Shown here one piece after another: positions 34,816 to 45,342 of a stretch of 64,000 nucleotides of DNA; positions within the stretch are counted from its first letter, which is position 1, and each line of letters begins with the position of its first letter. The stretch comes from Achromobacter dolens. Its GTDB lineage: Bacteria > Pseudomonadota > Gammaproteobacteria > Burkholderiales > Burkholderiaceae_B. The notes under the pieces are model-generated. The model had not been told where the DNA came from and ran no database searches. It was given only the letters and a program-made list of their open reading frames with translations. The stretch lies in NCBI RefSeq assembly GCF_902859745.1, contig NZ_CADIJW010000005.1, forward strand, positions 1 to 64,000. Direction: 5' to 3'. The position numbers and the translations under genes were made by a program.

Positions 34816-35604
34816 TCAGAGCGTGGCGTCGTAGTCGATGGTCAGCGGCGCGTGGTCGGAAAAGCGTTCGTCCTTGTAGATGGCGACGCTGCGCGCGCGG
34901 GCGGCGATGCCCGGCGTGGCGATCTGGTAGTCGATGCGCCACCCGACGTTCTTGGCCCAGGCCTGGCCTCGGTTGCTCCACCAGGTGTATTGGTCGGGGC
35001 GGTCGTCGATGGTGCGGAACACGTCCACAAAGCCGCGCTTGTCGAAGACGTCGGTCAGCCAGGCGCGTTCCTCGGGCAGGAAGCCGGAGTTCTTCAGGTT
35101 GCCCTTCCAGTTCTTGAGGTCGATTTCCTTGTGGGCGATGTTCCAATCGCCACAGATGATGAATTCGCGGCCGGTCTTCTTGTGTTCGTGCATCAACTCG
35201 TCGATCCATGGGCCGAAGCGGTCCAGGAAGCGGTACTTGGCCTGCTGGCGTTCGTCGCCGCTGGAGCCGGAGGGCAGGTAGGCGCTGATCACGGACAGGT
35301 TTTTCCAGTCGGCGCGGATGACGCGGCCTTCCGGGTCGAACTCCTCGCAGCCCAGGCCGATATTGACGCGCTCGGCCGCGTCGCGCAGGTAGATGCCGAC
35401 GCCGCTGTAGCCTTTCTTGACGGCATGGTGGAAGTGGCCGGTGTAGCCCGGCGGGTGGCGCAGGTCGTCGGTCAGGTCCTCGTCGGACACCTTGATTTCC
35501 TGCAGGCACAGCACGTCGGCGGCGTGCTTTTCCATCCAGGGTTGCAGGCCCTTGCGGAAGGCGGACCGGATGCCATTGAGGTTGATCGACGTGATGCGCA
35601 GCAA
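34816..35604 (-). CDS. xthA: Exodeoxyribonuclease III
   Basis: A 262-residue exonuclease/endonuclease/phosphatase-fold enzyme of the ExoIII class that repairs abasic sites. Catalytic motifs are visible: NLNGIRSA, LCLQEIKVSD (Glu), YSGVGIYLR, ICGDWNIAH (Asp, Asn), WRIDYQIAT and SDHAPL (terminal His). The start MLRITSINLNGIRSAFRKG is the standard N-terminus. It is divergent from pyrE with a 134-base spacer. Confidence 0.94.
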   Translation of the reverse strand: MLRITSINLNGIRSAFRKGLQPWMEKHAADVLCLQEIKVSDEDLTDDLRHPPGYTGHFHHAVKKGYSGVGIYLRDAAERVNIGLGCEEFDPEGRVIRADWKNLSVISAYLPSGSSGDERQQAKYRFLDRFGPWIDELMHEHKKTGREFIICGDWNIAHKEIDLKNWKGNLKNSGFLPEERAWLTDVFDKRGFVDVFRTIDDRPDQYTWWSNRGQAWAKNVGWRIDYQIATPGIAARARSVAIYKDERFSDHAPLTIDYDATL

Positions 35605-35738
35605 AGCGGGACTCCTGTAGAGCGGCCGGAAACGGCCGGAACAATGCCAGGAATTTAACCGACTGGGCGACGTTGTCCGGGAAAGGCCCCGACAGCGGAT
35701 AAAATGCCGGGGTTTGCCACCTCCCGGATCCTCCTCGC

Positions 35739-36428
35739 ATGTCTGCCGCCCACACCGCCTCCGCCACCTCGCTCGACTTTGTCCGCTTCGCCCTGAACGA
35801 AGGCGTGCTGCGCTTTGGCAGCTTCAAGGTGAAGTCCGGTCGTATCAGTCCCTATTTCTTTAATGCGGGCCTGTTCAACAGCGGCGCATCGGTCGGCAAG
35901 CTGGCGGGTTTCTACGCCCAGGCGCTCCTGGATTCGGGCGTGGCCTTCGACATGCTGTTCGGCCCGGCCTACAAGGGCATCCCGCTGGCCACGGCAACCG
36001 CTGTCGCGCTGGCCAGCCATCCCGAGATGCAGGGCCGCAGCGACGTGCCGTTTGCCTACAACCGCAAGGAAGCCAAGGACCACGGCGAAGGCGGCACCCT
36101 GGTGGGCGCGCCGCTCAAGGGCAAGGTCGTCATCATCGACGATGTGATCACTGCGGGCACCTCGGTGCGCGAGTCGGTGGAGATCATCCGCAGCGCCGGC
36201 GCCGAGCCGGCCGCGGTGCTGATCGCCATGGACCGCATGGAACGCGCGGGCGCCGACGACGCGCTGTCGGCGCACTCGGCGGTGCAGGACGTGGCCAAGA
36301 CCTATGGCATTCCGGTGGTGGCGATTGCATCGCTGGCGGACATCATGGCGTTGCTGCAGGACGACGCCGCGTTCGCCGAGCACCGCGAGGCGGTGCAGGC
36401 GTACCGGACGAAGTACGGGGTGAAGTAA
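35739..36428 (+). CDS. pyrE: Orotate phosphoribosyltransferase
   Basis: A 229-residue pyrimidine-synthesis enzyme that joins orotate to PRPP to give OMP. The PRPP loop [13 protein letters not shown] is intact, as are [12 protein letters not shown] and [10 protein letters not shown]. Slightly longer than E. coli PyrE (213) through an N-terminal extension. Its 3' end (36343-36428) is overlapped on the other strand by the extended PIN-domain toxin gene. Confidence 0.96.
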   Translation: MSAAHTASATSLDFVRFALNEGVLRFGSFKVKSGRISPYFFNAGLFNSGASVGKLAGFYAQALLDSGVAFDMLFGPAYKGIPLATATAVALASHPEMQGRSDVPFAYNRKEAKDHGEGGTLVGAPLKGKVVIIDDVITAGTSVRESVEIIRSAGAEPAAVLIAMDRMERAGADDALSAHSAVQDVAKTYGIPVVAIASLADIMALLQDDAAFAEHREAVQAYRTKYGVK

Positions 36429-36915
36429 GCGCGAGTCGGCCAAGGCATTGCCGGCCACCGTATCGCGCGACAGGCTCGTCAAGCCTGTGGGTCGGCTCAT
36501 GCCCAACGACCAACACGCCGCTCGCATGTGCCGCTTGCGCCAGACGTTTGTCGAACGTGGCCAGCGCCGCACCGCGCCATAACGCGAGTTCCAGGTACGA
36601 GGCGTCGTAAACGGTAAGCCCGTGTTCGCGGGCGAGCCGCTCGCATTGAGGCAACCAGGCGGTAGAGGGGCGCGATTCGTTGACGACGGGTACGCTGTTC
36701 AGCACGGCAGAGAATTTGGCCAATATGGCTGCCGTGGCCTGTTGCTGCCGCTCGACGCGCAAGGTGCCTTGAGCCACTTCCATTGGCCAGATCTGCGGGA
36801 CAAGGATGGCTTCGCCGTTCAGGTCGTCCAGGATGGCAAACGCCTGTTCGCTGCAGGTTTGACTGGGCAATCGCAGCCAGCTCAACGCAACCGAGGCATC
36901 GAGCACGAGCTTCAT
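36343..36915 (-). CDS. PIN-domain (VapC-like) toxin with extended C-terminus
   Basis: A 190-residue protein whose first 135 or so residues form a PIN RNase domain. Acidic residues are in [10 protein letters not shown] (Asp6), [20 protein letters not shown] and [10 protein letters not shown]. VapC toxins cut RNA when freed from antitoxin. The last 55 residues are low-complexity (Arg/Pro/Ser-rich) and run 86 bases into pyrE in antisense, so the original stop has probably been lost. Start 36915 overlaps the antitoxin stop (ATGA). The longer Met at 36942 is less likely. Confidence 0.8.
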   Translation of the reverse strand: MKLVLDASVALSWLRLPSQTCSEQAFAILDDLNGEAILVPQIWPMEVAQGTLRVERQQQATAAILAKFSAVLNSVPVVNESRPSTAWLPQCERLAREHGLTVYDASYLELALWRGAALATFDKRLAQAAHASGVLVVGHEPTHRLDEPVARYGGRQCLGRLALTSPRTSSGTPAPPRGARRTRRRPAATP

Positions 36916-37163
36916 TCGCGGACCCCTTTGACGGCGTACCACCAGGTGGCTTCGTCGGTGTACGGGATGGCCGGGAACCGTTTCAGTTCTTCTATCGCAT
37001 TGTGACCCGCTTCGGTCATCAGGGGATTGACCCGCCTGAGCTGCGCTTGCGCCAGACCGTCATGGGTGATGACAACGAACACACCATCGTTTGCGGCTTG
37101 GATCATTTCGTCGAGTCGATCCGCAACTTGTTCGCGTGGGATGGATAGGTAGGGGGCGTTCAT
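36912..37163 (-). CDS. Antitoxin of PIN toxin (Phd/YefM-like)
   Basis: An 83-residue acidic-to-neutral protein directly upstream of the PIN toxin gene, overlapping it by four bases, the classical type II arrangement. The N-terminal half (YLSIPREQVADRLDEMIQAANDGVFVVITHDGLAQAQL) resembles the Phd/YefM DNA-binding fold; the C-terminal part would wrap the toxin. Family assignment is tentative. It would bind its own promoter just upstream of 37163. Confidence 0.72.
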   Translation of the reverse strand: MNAPYLSIPREQVADRLDEMIQAANDGVFVVITHDGLAQAQLRRVNPLMTEAGHNAIEELKRFPAIPYTDEATWWYAVKGVRE

Positions 37164-37207
37164 GGCCGAAATCTCCAGTCGGAATTGACCGGATCATTCT
37201 TGGCCAA

Positions 37208-37236
37208 GCAAAAGGCCGCGACAAGATGCCGCGGCC
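37208..37236 (-). terminator. Terminator of the gatCAB operon
   Basis: GGCCGCG (37214-37220) and CGCGGCC (37230-37236) form the stem; read leftward, a TTTT run follows at 37210-37213. It lies 55 bases after the gatB stop. Confidence 0.8.
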
Positions 37237-37290
37237 ATAGGAGTGGTCTGATCTTGCGCGCCGCCTCGAGGTCGGGGTGGCGCAGAGGGA

Positions 37291-38748
37291 TCAGTTGTCC
37301 AGCTTCTGCTTGAGCAGGTCGTTGACCTGCTGCGGGTTGGCCTTGCCGCGCGCGGCCTTCATGATCTGGCCGACCAGCGAGTTGAACGCCTTCTGCTTGC
37401 CGGCGCGGTATTCCTCGACGATGGCCGGATTGGCCGCCAGCACCTCGTCGATCATGGCGCCGATGGCGCCGGTGTCGCTGATCTGCTTCAGGCCGCGGGC
37501 CTCGATGATGGCGTCGGGCTCACCGCCGTTTTCGCCTGCCCACATGGCGCCGAACACTTCGCGCGCGATCTTGTTGGAGATCGTGCCGTCGATGATGCGG
37601 TTGATCAGCGCGGCCAGGGCCGGCGCCTGCACCGGCGCGTCGGCGATGGCCTTTTCTTCCTTGTTCAGGGTGGCGGCCACTTCGCCCATGATCCAGTTGG
37701 CGGCCAGCTTGGCCTGGCCGGCCGGCAGCGCGTGCGCCACGGCCTCGAAATAGGCGGCCAGGTCGCGGCTGACGGTCAGTTGCGCGGCGTCGTAGGCCGG
37801 CAGGCCATACTCGGACTCGAAGCGGGCGCGCTGGGCGGCCGGCAGTTCGGGCATGGCGGCGCGGACCTGGTCGACCCATTCGCGCGAGATCACGAGCGTG
37901 GGCAGGTCGGGATCGGGGAAGTAACGGTAGTCGTGCGCGTCTTCCTTGCTGCGCATGCTGCGGGTTTCGTCGCGGTCGGCGTCGTACAGGCGGGTTTCCT
38001 GGACCACGGTGCCGCCGTCCTCGATCAGCTCGATCTGGCGCCGCGCTTCATACGTGATGGCGCGTTCCAGGAAGCGGAACGAGTTGACGTTCTTGATCTC
38101 GGTGCGGGTGCCGAATTCCTTCTGGCCGACCGGACGCACGGAGACGTTGGCGTCGCAGCGGAACGAGCCTTCCTGCATGTTGCCGTCGCAGATGCCGAGC
38201 CACACCACCAGGCTGTGCAGGGCGCGGGCGTAGGCCACGGCCTCGGCGGCCGAGCGCATTTCCGGTTCCGTGACGATTTCCAGCAGCGGCGTGCCGGCGC
38301 GGTTCAGGTCGATGCCGCTGGCCGGCGAGCCGTTGGCCAGGGTGAAATTGTCGTGCGAGGACTTGCCCGCGTCTTCTTCCAGGTGCGCGCGCGTCAGGTT
38401 GACGGTCTTTTCTTCCTCGCCGACGAAGAACGACAGCGAACCGCCCACCACCACCGGCAGTTCGTACTGGCTGATCTGGTAGCCCTTGGGCAGGTCGGGG
38501 TAGAAGTAGTTCTTGCGGGCGAACACCGAACGCGGCGCGATCTCGGCGCCGACCGCCAGGCCGAAGCGGATGGCGCGTTCGGCGGCGCCGCGGTTCATGA
38601 CCGGCAGGCTGCCGGGCAGGGCCAGGTCGACTTCGTTGGCGTGGGTGTTGGGCGCGGCGCCGAACTCGGTGCTGCTGCCCGAAAAGATCTTGGAGTCGGT
38701 GGAAAGCTGCGTATGCGTTTCCAGGCCGATGACGATTTCCCAGTTCAT
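37291..38748 (-). CDS. gatB: Asp-tRNA(Asn)/Glu-tRNA(Gln) amidotransferase subunit B
   Basis: A 485-residue subunit that binds mischarged Glu-tRNA(Gln) or Asp-tRNA(Asn) and activates it by ATP phosphorylation. [33 protein letters not shown] and [16 protein letters not shown] are GatB signatures, and the C-terminal GatB/YqeY tail domain (from about 330) is complete. It starts two bases after the gatA stop. Presence of GatCAB implies that one or both amide tRNAs are made by transamidation. Confidence 0.96.
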   Translation of the reverse strand: MNWEIVIGLETHTQLSTDSKIFSGSSTEFGAAPNTHANEVDLALPGSLPVMNRGAAERAIRFGLAVGAEIAPRSVFARKNYFYPDLPKGYQISQYELPVVVGGSLSFFVGEEEKTVNLTRAHLEEDAGKSSHDNFTLANGSPASGIDLNRAGTPLLEIVTEPEMRSAAEAVAYARALHSLVVWLGICDGNMQEGSFRCDANVSVRPVGQKEFGTRTEIKNVNSFRFLERAITYEARRQIELIEDGGTVVQETRLYDADRDETRSMRSKEDAHDYRYFPDPDLPTLVISREWVDQVRAAMPELPAAQRARFESEYGLPAYDAAQLTVSRDLAAYFEAVAHALPAGQAKLAANWIMGEVAATLNKEEKAIADAPVQAPALAALINRIIDGTISNKIAREVFGAMWAGENGGEPDAIIEARGLKQISDTGAIGAMIDEVLAANPAIVEEYRAGKQKAFNSLVGQIMKAARGKANPQQVNDLLKQKLDN

Positions 38749-38750
38749 GC

Positions 38751-40289
38751 TTAGGCGTCCTGCTGGGCCGGCGTGGCCTTGTGCCACGTCGTGACTTGTT
38801 GGTAGCGGTCGGCGATGGCCAGGAGGCGGCCTTCGTCGAAGTAATTGCCGATGATCTGCAGGCCGACGGGGCGGCGATTCTCGCTTCCTCCGAAACCGCA
38901 CGGAACCGACATGGCCGGCAGGCCCGCCAGGCTGACGCCCAGCGTGTAGACGTCGGCCAGCCAGTCGGCGGTGGGGTCGTCGCGGTTGTCGCCGATGTTC
39001 TTGGCCACCGTCGGGGTCACCGGGCCCATGATGACGTCGCACTGGCCGGCGAAGGCGCGCTGGAAGTCCTGGGCGATCATGCGGCGCAGGCGCTGGGCCT
39101 GCAGGTAATAGGCGTCGTAATAGCCGTGCGACAGCACGTAGGTGCCGATCAGGATGCGGCGCTTGACCTCGTCGCCGAAACCTTCGGCGCGCGAGCGGCT
39201 GATCATCTCGTTCAGGTCGCCGTACTGCTTGGCGCGGTGGCCGTAGCGCACGCCGTCGTAGCGCGCCAGGTTGCTCGACGCTTCGGCGGGGGCGATGACG
39301 TAGTAGGCGGGGATGGCCAGCTCGGTGCGCGGCAGCGACACCGGCACGCGCACCGCGCCCAGGGCTTCGAACTGGGCCAGAGCGGCCTGCACCGCGGCGG
39401 CCACGTCCGGGGCCAGGCCGGCGCCGAAGTATTCCTCGGGCACGCCGATGCGCAGGCCCTTCAGGGGCTGGCTGCCGGCGGCGTCGAACTTGCCTTGCGC
39501 GGCGTCGAAATCGCGCCGCACGCGGCCCGGTTCGTTGATGGCGGCGTCGCATTTCTCCAGGCTGGTGGCGTCGCGCGGGTCGAAGCCGCTGATGACGTCC
39601 AGCAGTTCGAGCAGATCGCGGCTGCTGGGGGCCAGCGGGCCGGCCTGGTCCAGGCTGGAGCCGAAGGCGACCATGCCGTAGCGCGACACGGTGCCGTAGG
39701 TCGGCTTGATGCCGCTGACGCCGCACAGCGCGGCGGGCTGGCGGACCGAGCCACCGGTGTCGGTGCCCGTGGTGGCGGCCACCAGGCGGGCGGCGACGGC
39801 CGCGGCCGAACCGCCCGACGAGCCGCCGGGCACGGCGGCCGGATCCCAGGGGTTGCGGACCGCGCCGTAGGCCGAGTTCTCGTTGCCCGAGCCCATGGCG
39901 AACTCGTCGCAGTTGAGCTTGCCCAGCGACACGGCGCCGGCGGCCTGCAGGCGCTCGACCACGGTGGCGTCGAACGGGCTGACGTAGCCGTCCAGCATCT
40001 TGCTGCCGGCGGTGGTGCGCCAGCCGCGGGTGACGAAGGCGTCCTTGTGGGCGATGGGCACGCCGGCCAGCGGGCCGGCATTGCCGGCAGCCAGCGCGGC
40101 GTCGGCGGCGCGGGCCTGGGCCAGCGTCAATTCGGCGTCAATATGTAAGAAGGCGTTCAGGCCGCTGGCCGCTTCGGCGGCCGCGAGCGAGCTTTGCGCC
40201 AGCTCGACGGCGCTGACCTGGCGTTGGTCGAGGGCCGCGCGCAGGGCGGCGATCCCCTCGAATTGGGTGTGCAGGGCGGGTTGGGTCAT
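38751..40289 (-). CDS. gatA: Asp-tRNA(Asn)/Glu-tRNA(Gln) amidotransferase subunit A
   Basis: A 512-residue amidase-signature subunit that releases ammonia from glutamine for the GatB reaction. The Ser-cisSer-Lys triad is visible: Lys in [10 protein letters not shown], and the serines in [16 protein letters not shown] followed by [16 protein letters not shown]. It lies three bases after gatC. The C-terminal part ([20 protein letters not shown]) is conserved. Confidence 0.96.
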   Translation of the reverse strand: MTQPALHTQFEGIAALRAALDQRQVSAVELAQSSLAAAEAASGLNAFLHIDAELTLAQARAADAALAAGNAGPLAGVPIAHKDAFVTRGWRTTAGSKMLDGYVSPFDATVVERLQAAGAVSLGKLNCDEFAMGSGNENSAYGAVRNPWDPAAVPGGSSGGSAAAVAARLVAATTGTDTGGSVRQPAALCGVSGIKPTYGTVSRYGMVAFGSSLDQAGPLAPSSRDLLELLDVISGFDPRDATSLEKCDAAINEPGRVRRDFDAAQGKFDAAGSQPLKGLRIGVPEEYFGAGLAPDVAAAVQAALAQFEALGAVRVPVSLPRTELAIPAYYVIAPAEASSNLARYDGVRYGHRAKQYGDLNEMISRSRAEGFGDEVKRRILIGTYVLSHGYYDAYYLQAQRLRRMIAQDFQRAFAGQCDVIMGPVTPTVAKNIGDNRDDPTADWLADVYTLGVSLAGLPAMSVPCGFGGSENRRPVGLQIIGNYFDEGRLLAIADRYQQVTTWHKATPAQQDA

Positions 40290-40292
40290 GGC

Positions 40293-40601
40293 TTAATCGA
40301 GAACCTTGGGGACCAGGAAAAGACCGTCCTGGGCATCGGGGGCGTTGGCCAGCAGTTCGGCGCGGCGGGCCTCCGAGGCGGATTCGGTCACGGCGTCCTG
40401 GCGCAGGCGCAGCACGATGTCCTCGTGGGCCGACAGCGGGTGGGCGAGGGGTTCGACGCCCTGGGTGTCGACGGCCTGCAGCCGTTCGATCAGGTGGAGG
40501 ATGCCATTGAGCTCGGCCTGCGCGTGGCCGCGCTGGTCCGGGGTCAGTTCGATTCTGGCCAGCCTGGCAATGCGGGCCACATCTGTGTCATTGAGCGCCA
40601 T
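40293..40601 (-). CDS. gatC: Asp-tRNA(Asn)/Glu-tRNA(Gln) amidotransferase subunit C
   Basis: A 102-residue clamp subunit that wraps around GatA and touches GatB. The N-terminus MALNDTDVARIARLARIEL and the ending DGLFLVPKVL are typical. It opens the gatCAB operon and is divergent from mreB. The start at 40601 is the conserved one; the frame upstream is open for 18 codons but not conserved-looking. The 226-base spacer to mreB is AT-rich near 40715-40740 and should hold both promoters. Confidence 0.95.
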   Translation of the reverse strand: MALNDTDVARIARLARIELTPDQRGHAQAELNGILHLIERLQAVDTQGVEPLAHPLSAHEDIVLRLRQDAVTESASEARRAELLANAPDAQDGLFLVPKVLD

Positions 40602-40821
40602 GGGGATTGCAAATATAGAGAAGCGGAGGCCGAGGGGGGACTGGGCAGTATGCACATGCCAAACCCGTTACAAAGCTTGAATAGCCTGCATTTATGCGCT
40701 ATTTCCGGGGAAATTATAAGTTATGATTCACGGTTTAATCGCCGTGATGACAGGCGCACCCAGGCTTTCCTGGGCCGTACGCCCCGCGGCATGACCCCAA
40801 TTCCCCCCAGAATTTAGCTGA

Positions 40822-41871
<1,050 letters not shown>

Positions 41872-41885
41872 TTCCGCCCGCCAGC

Positions 41886-41913
41886 CCGGAGCCCCGCTTT
41901 TTCCAGGCTCCGG
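41886..41913 (+). other. Intercistronic hairpin between mreB and mreC
   Basis: CCGGAGCC (41886-41893) pairs with GGCTCCGG (41906-41913) across a 12-base loop that contains the T-run. Lacking a trailing T-run it is unlikely to terminate fully, but it could damp read-through so that MreB exceeds MreC. Confidence 0.5.
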
Positions 41914-41955
41914 CCGCTGCGGGGGCTGCGGGCGCGGGCGCCCGGGCTGAGATTC

Positions 41956-42840
41956 ATGCAACGACAAGGGACTCCCCCCCTATTCAGGCGCGGCCCTCCC
42001 GCGGAGGTGCGGCTGGTCATCCTGGTCGTCCTGGCACTGGCTCTGATCATCATGGATTCGCAGTGGCGCATGCTGGAACCGGCGCGCCGCGCGATGTCCG
42101 TGGCGCTGTATCCCTTCCAGCGCGCCGTCATGGCGCCGCGCGACCTGGTCCAACAGGTCAACGAGTGGGTCAATGCCGCCAACCTCATCCGCACTGAAAA
42201 CGAAGCCCTGCAGCGCCAGCGCATCGAGTTGGCCCAGGTTGCCACGCACGCGGCCCAGTTGGCCGCCGAAAACGCGCAATTGCGCCGCCTGCTTGGCGTG
42301 ACCGATACCGTGGCGCAGTCGGCCGTGGTGGTGGAAGTGCTGTACGAGCCCACCAACGCCTTCAACCAGCGGCTGGTGTTCAACAAGGGCAGCAAGGCCG
42401 GCCTGGCGCCGGGCATGCCCGTGATCGATGAAGGCGGCGTGGTCGGCCAGATCGTGCGCGTGACCCCCATGACGGCCGAAGCCGCCCTGGTCACCGACGA
42501 GCAGGTGTCCATTCCGGTGCAACTGCTGCGCAATGGCCTGCGGCTGATCGCCTTTGGCGGGAACTCTCCCGGCAAGATGGAGGTCCGTTACCTCGCGGCC
42601 AATGCCGACATCAAGGAAGGCGATACGATCGTCACCAGCGGTGTCGGCGGGCTGTTTCCCGCCGGCCTGCCGGTGGCCAAAGTAACCTCGGTCGAGCGCG
42701 ATACCGCTTCCGGCTTCGCGCGCGCCGTCTGCGAACCGCTGGCCCACCCTGAACGCTATCGCCACTTCCTGGTCCTGCAGGTGGACGTGGAACGTGCCGA
42801 GTCCAACCGTCAGGAGGTCGATTCCGGTGGATCGGACTAA
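41956..42840 (+). CDS. mreC: Rod-shape-determining protein MreC
   Basis: A 294-residue bitopic protein: one transmembrane helix (VRLVILVVLALALIIMDSQW), a periplasmic coiled coil (about 65-110; ENEALQRQRIELAQVATHAAQ) and a beta-domain with LVFNKGSKAGLAPGMPVID. It links MreB to PBP2 and RodA in the periplasm. Its 3' end overlaps the GTG start of mreD by 14 bases. Confidence 0.95.
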   Translation: MQRQGTPPLFRRGPPAEVRLVILVVLALALIIMDSQWRMLEPARRAMSVALYPFQRAVMAPRDLVQQVNEWVNAANLIRTENEALQRQRIELAQVATHAAQLAAENAQLRRLLGVTDTVAQSAVVVEVLYEPTNAFNQRLVFNKGSKAGLAPGMPVIDEGGVVGQIVRVTPMTAEAALVTDEQVSIPVQLLRNGLRLIAFGGNSPGKMEVRYLAANADIKEGDTIVTSGVGGLFPAGLPVAKVTSVERDTASGFARAVCEPLAHPERYRHFLVLQVDVERAESNRQEVDSGGSD

Positions 42841-43396
42841 CCAACAATCATCCGGGCAACCGCGGCGCCGGCTGGGCACGCCCAGCAACGTCCACCCGGA
42901 ACGCCTGTCGGGCCCCGCGCACGGGGTGTTCGTCTGGGGCACCATCCTGCTGGTCTGGCTGGTGTCGCTGCTGCCCTGGCGCCTGTGGCAGGGCGCGCCG
43001 GACGTCCTGATCCTGATCATCGCCTTCTGGTGCGTGCACGAGCCGCGCCGTGTCGGCCTGTTCACCGCCTTCTTTTTCGGCCTGCTGATGGACGTGCATG
43101 ACGCCGGCCTGCTCGGCGAGCACGCGCTGTCCTACACCTTGGTCGCCTACGGCGCCGTGGTGCTGCACCGCCGCCTGCAACGGTTCGACCTCTGGAGCCA
43201 GGCCATGCACATGCTGCCTGTGTTCCTGATCGCCCGTTTCCTCACCCAGATCATCCACGCCTGGCTGGCCGGCAAGTGGCCGGGTTGGGATTGGGGCGTC
43301 AGCGTGGCCATCACGGCTGCTCTGTGGCCGCTGGCGGGCTGGGTGCTGCACTTGCCGCAGCGCGGCGCCGACGACGCCGAATCTTCCTCCGCCTGA
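42827..43396 (+). CDS. mreD: Rod-shape-determining protein MreD
   Basis: A 189-residue integral membrane protein with about five hydrophobic helices (GVFVWGTILLVWLVSLLPW, APDVLILIIAFWCVHEPRRVG, FFFGLLMDV). MreD completes the MreCD complex. The start is GTG 42827, nine bases after AGGAGG at 42812-42817; another in-frame GTG at 42794 lacks a site. It overlaps the end of mreC and is followed 17 bases later by mrdA. Confidence 0.92.
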   Translation: MDRTNQQSSGQPRRRLGTPSNVHPERLSGPAHGVFVWGTILLVWLVSLLPWRLWQGAPDVLILIIAFWCVHEPRRVGLFTAFFFGLLMDVHDAGLLGEHALSYTLVAYGAVVLHRRLQRFDLWSQAMHMLPVFLIARFLTQIIHAWLAGKWPGWDWGVSVAITAALWPLAGWVLHLPQRGADDAESSSA

Positions 43397-43413
43397 CGGC
43401 GGCGCCGCGTCTC

Positions 43414-45342
43414 ATGTTCGAATTCAAGAAAACCGGCCAGCAGCAGAAGCAGCGCTTTCGCCTGCGCGCCTGGGTGGGCGGCGTGTTCGCGCTGGCCTGC
43501 TTCGGCGTGCTGGTGGGCCGGTTCTGGTACCTGCAGGTCGACCGCTACGAAGGCCTGTCCGAGCGCGCCGACCGCAACCGCATCGCGGTGGTGCCGATCC
43601 CGCCGCGCCGCGGCGAGATCCTCGACCGCAACGGCGAGGTGCTGGCGCGCAACTACCGCACCTACACGCTTGAAGTGGTGCCGGCGCAGGCCGGCAACAT
43701 GAATGCGCTGTTCGAGCGGTTGACGCAGGTGGTCTACATCAGCCCGGCCGACCAACGCCGCTTCAAGCGCCGCGCGGCCGAGTCCAGCCGTTACGCCAGC
43801 CTGCAACTGCGCAACAACCTCAATGAAACCGAGGCCGCCTGGTTCGCCGCCCACGCCTTCCAGTTTCCGGGTGTCGAGCTGCGCGCGCGCTGGGTGCGCG
43901 AGTATCCGCAAGGCCAGTCCGCCGCCCACGTGGTCGGCTACATCGGCCGCATTGCCGAGGGCGACATCGAGGAACTCGAGCGCGCCGGCCAATTGGGCAA
44001 TTACCGGGGCACTGACGTCATCGGCAAGAAGGGCATCGAGAAAACCTGGGAAGAAGCCCTGCACGGCCGCACCGGCCTCGAAGAAGTGGAAGTGACCGCG
44101 GGCGGACGCCCCATGCGCACGCTGCGCAGGATCGATCCCGTGCCTGGTTCGGACATCATGCTGTCGATCGACCTGGGCCTGCAGAAGGTGGCCGAGGAAG
44201 CCTTCGTCGGCCAGCGTGGCGCGCTGGTGGCGATCGATCCCGACACCGGCGAGGTGCTGGCCTTCGTATCGCAGCCTTCGTTCGACCCCAACCTGTTCGT
44301 CGATGGCATCGACGTGGACAACTGGCGCATGCTGAACGAATCGCCGGACCACCCGCTGATCAATCGGCCTCTGTACGGCACCTATCCGATCGGCTCGACC
44401 TACAAGCCCTTCGTTGGCCTGGCGGCGCTGGAGCTGGGCAAGCGCCGCGCCACCGACCGCATCTCCGATCCCGGCTACTTCGAGTTCGGCGGCCAGAAAT
44501 TCCGCAACGCCGGCGGCGCCGCCTACGGCATGACCGACATGCACAAGGCCATCGTGGTGTCGTCGGATACGTATTTCTATTCGCTGGGCCCCGAGATCGG
44601 CGTGAACGCGCTGCACGATTTCACCAAGCAATTCGGCTTCGGCCAGATCACCGGCATCGACCTCGAAGGCGAAAAGCGCGGCGTGCTGCCGTCCACCGAC
44701 TGGAAGCGTTCGGCCTACAAGGACAAGGAACGCCAGCGCTGGTACGCCGGCGAGACCATCTCCGTCGCCGTGGGCCAGGGCTACAACGCCTTCACATTGC
44801 TGCAGTTGGCGCAGGGCACCTCGACGCTGGCCAACGACGGGCTGTACCGCCGTCCGCACCTGGTGCACGCGGTGCGGGATCCGCGCTCGGGCGTGGCCAA
44901 GCCCACCGAGTCCGCGCCCGACTACCGCATCCCGCTCAAGCAGGCCAACGTCGACGTCATCAAGAACGCCATGGCCGACGTGGTCCGCGCCGGCACGGCG
45001 CGCCGCGCGTTTGCCAATGCACCCTACCAGGCCGCCGGCAAGACCGGCACGGCCCAGGTTTTCAGCCTGCGTGGCGGCCACTACCGCGCCAGCGCCATCG
45101 ACGAACGCCTGCGCGACCACGCGCTGTTCATGGGTTTCGCGCCGCTGGAACACCCGCGCATCGCGGTCGCCCTGATCGTCGAGAACGCCGGCTGGGGCGC
45201 CAGCGTGGCCGCGCCGGTGGCGCGCAAGGTATTCGACTACTGGTTGTCCAAGGACCGCCAGGACAAGATCCAGCGCCCCGAGCGCAACGCGTCGACGGCC
45301 TCGGTCGAAACCATCACCTCCGACCTGGTGCGCCAACAATGA
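43414..45342 (+). CDS. mrdA: Penicillin-binding protein 2 (peptidoglycan transpeptidase)
   Basis: A 642-residue class B PBP, the transpeptidase of the elongasome. One N-terminal transmembrane helix (AWVGGVFALACFGVLVGRFWYL), a pedestal domain, then the catalytic domain with SxxK in PIGSTYKPFVG, the SSD motif in IVVSSDTYFYSLG and KTGTAQ. The 3' end overlaps rodA by four bases (ATGA), coupling synthesis of the PBP2-RodA pair. Confidence 0.96.
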   Translation: MFEFKKTGQQQKQRFRLRAWVGGVFALACFGVLVGRFWYLQVDRYEGLSERADRNRIAVVPIPPRRGEILDRNGEVLARNYRTYTLEVVPAQAGNMNALFERLTQVVYISPADQRRFKRRAAESSRYASLQLRNNLNETEAAWFAAHAFQFPGVELRARWVREYPQGQSAAHVVGYIGRIAEGDIEELERAGQLGNYRGTDVIGKKGIEKTWEEALHGRTGLEEVEVTAGGRPMRTLRRIDPVPGSDIMLSIDLGLQKVAEEAFVGQRGALVAIDPDTGEVLAFVSQPSFDPNLFVDGIDVDNWRMLNESPDHPLINRPLYGTYPIGSTYKPFVGLAALELGKRRATDRISDPGYFEFGGQKFRNAGGAAYGMTDMHKAIVVSSDTYFYSLGPEIGVNALHDFTKQFGFGQITGIDLEGEKRGVLPSTDWKRSAYKDKERQRWYAGETISVAVGQGYNAFTLLQLAQGTSTLANDGLYRRPHLVHAVRDPRSGVAKPTESAPDYRIPLKQANVDVIKNAMADVVRAGTARRAFANAPYQAAGKTGTAQVFSLRGGHYRASAIDERLRDHALFMGFAPLEHPRIAVALIVENAGWGASVAAPVARKVFDYWLSKDRQDKIQRPERNASTASVETITSDLVRQQ

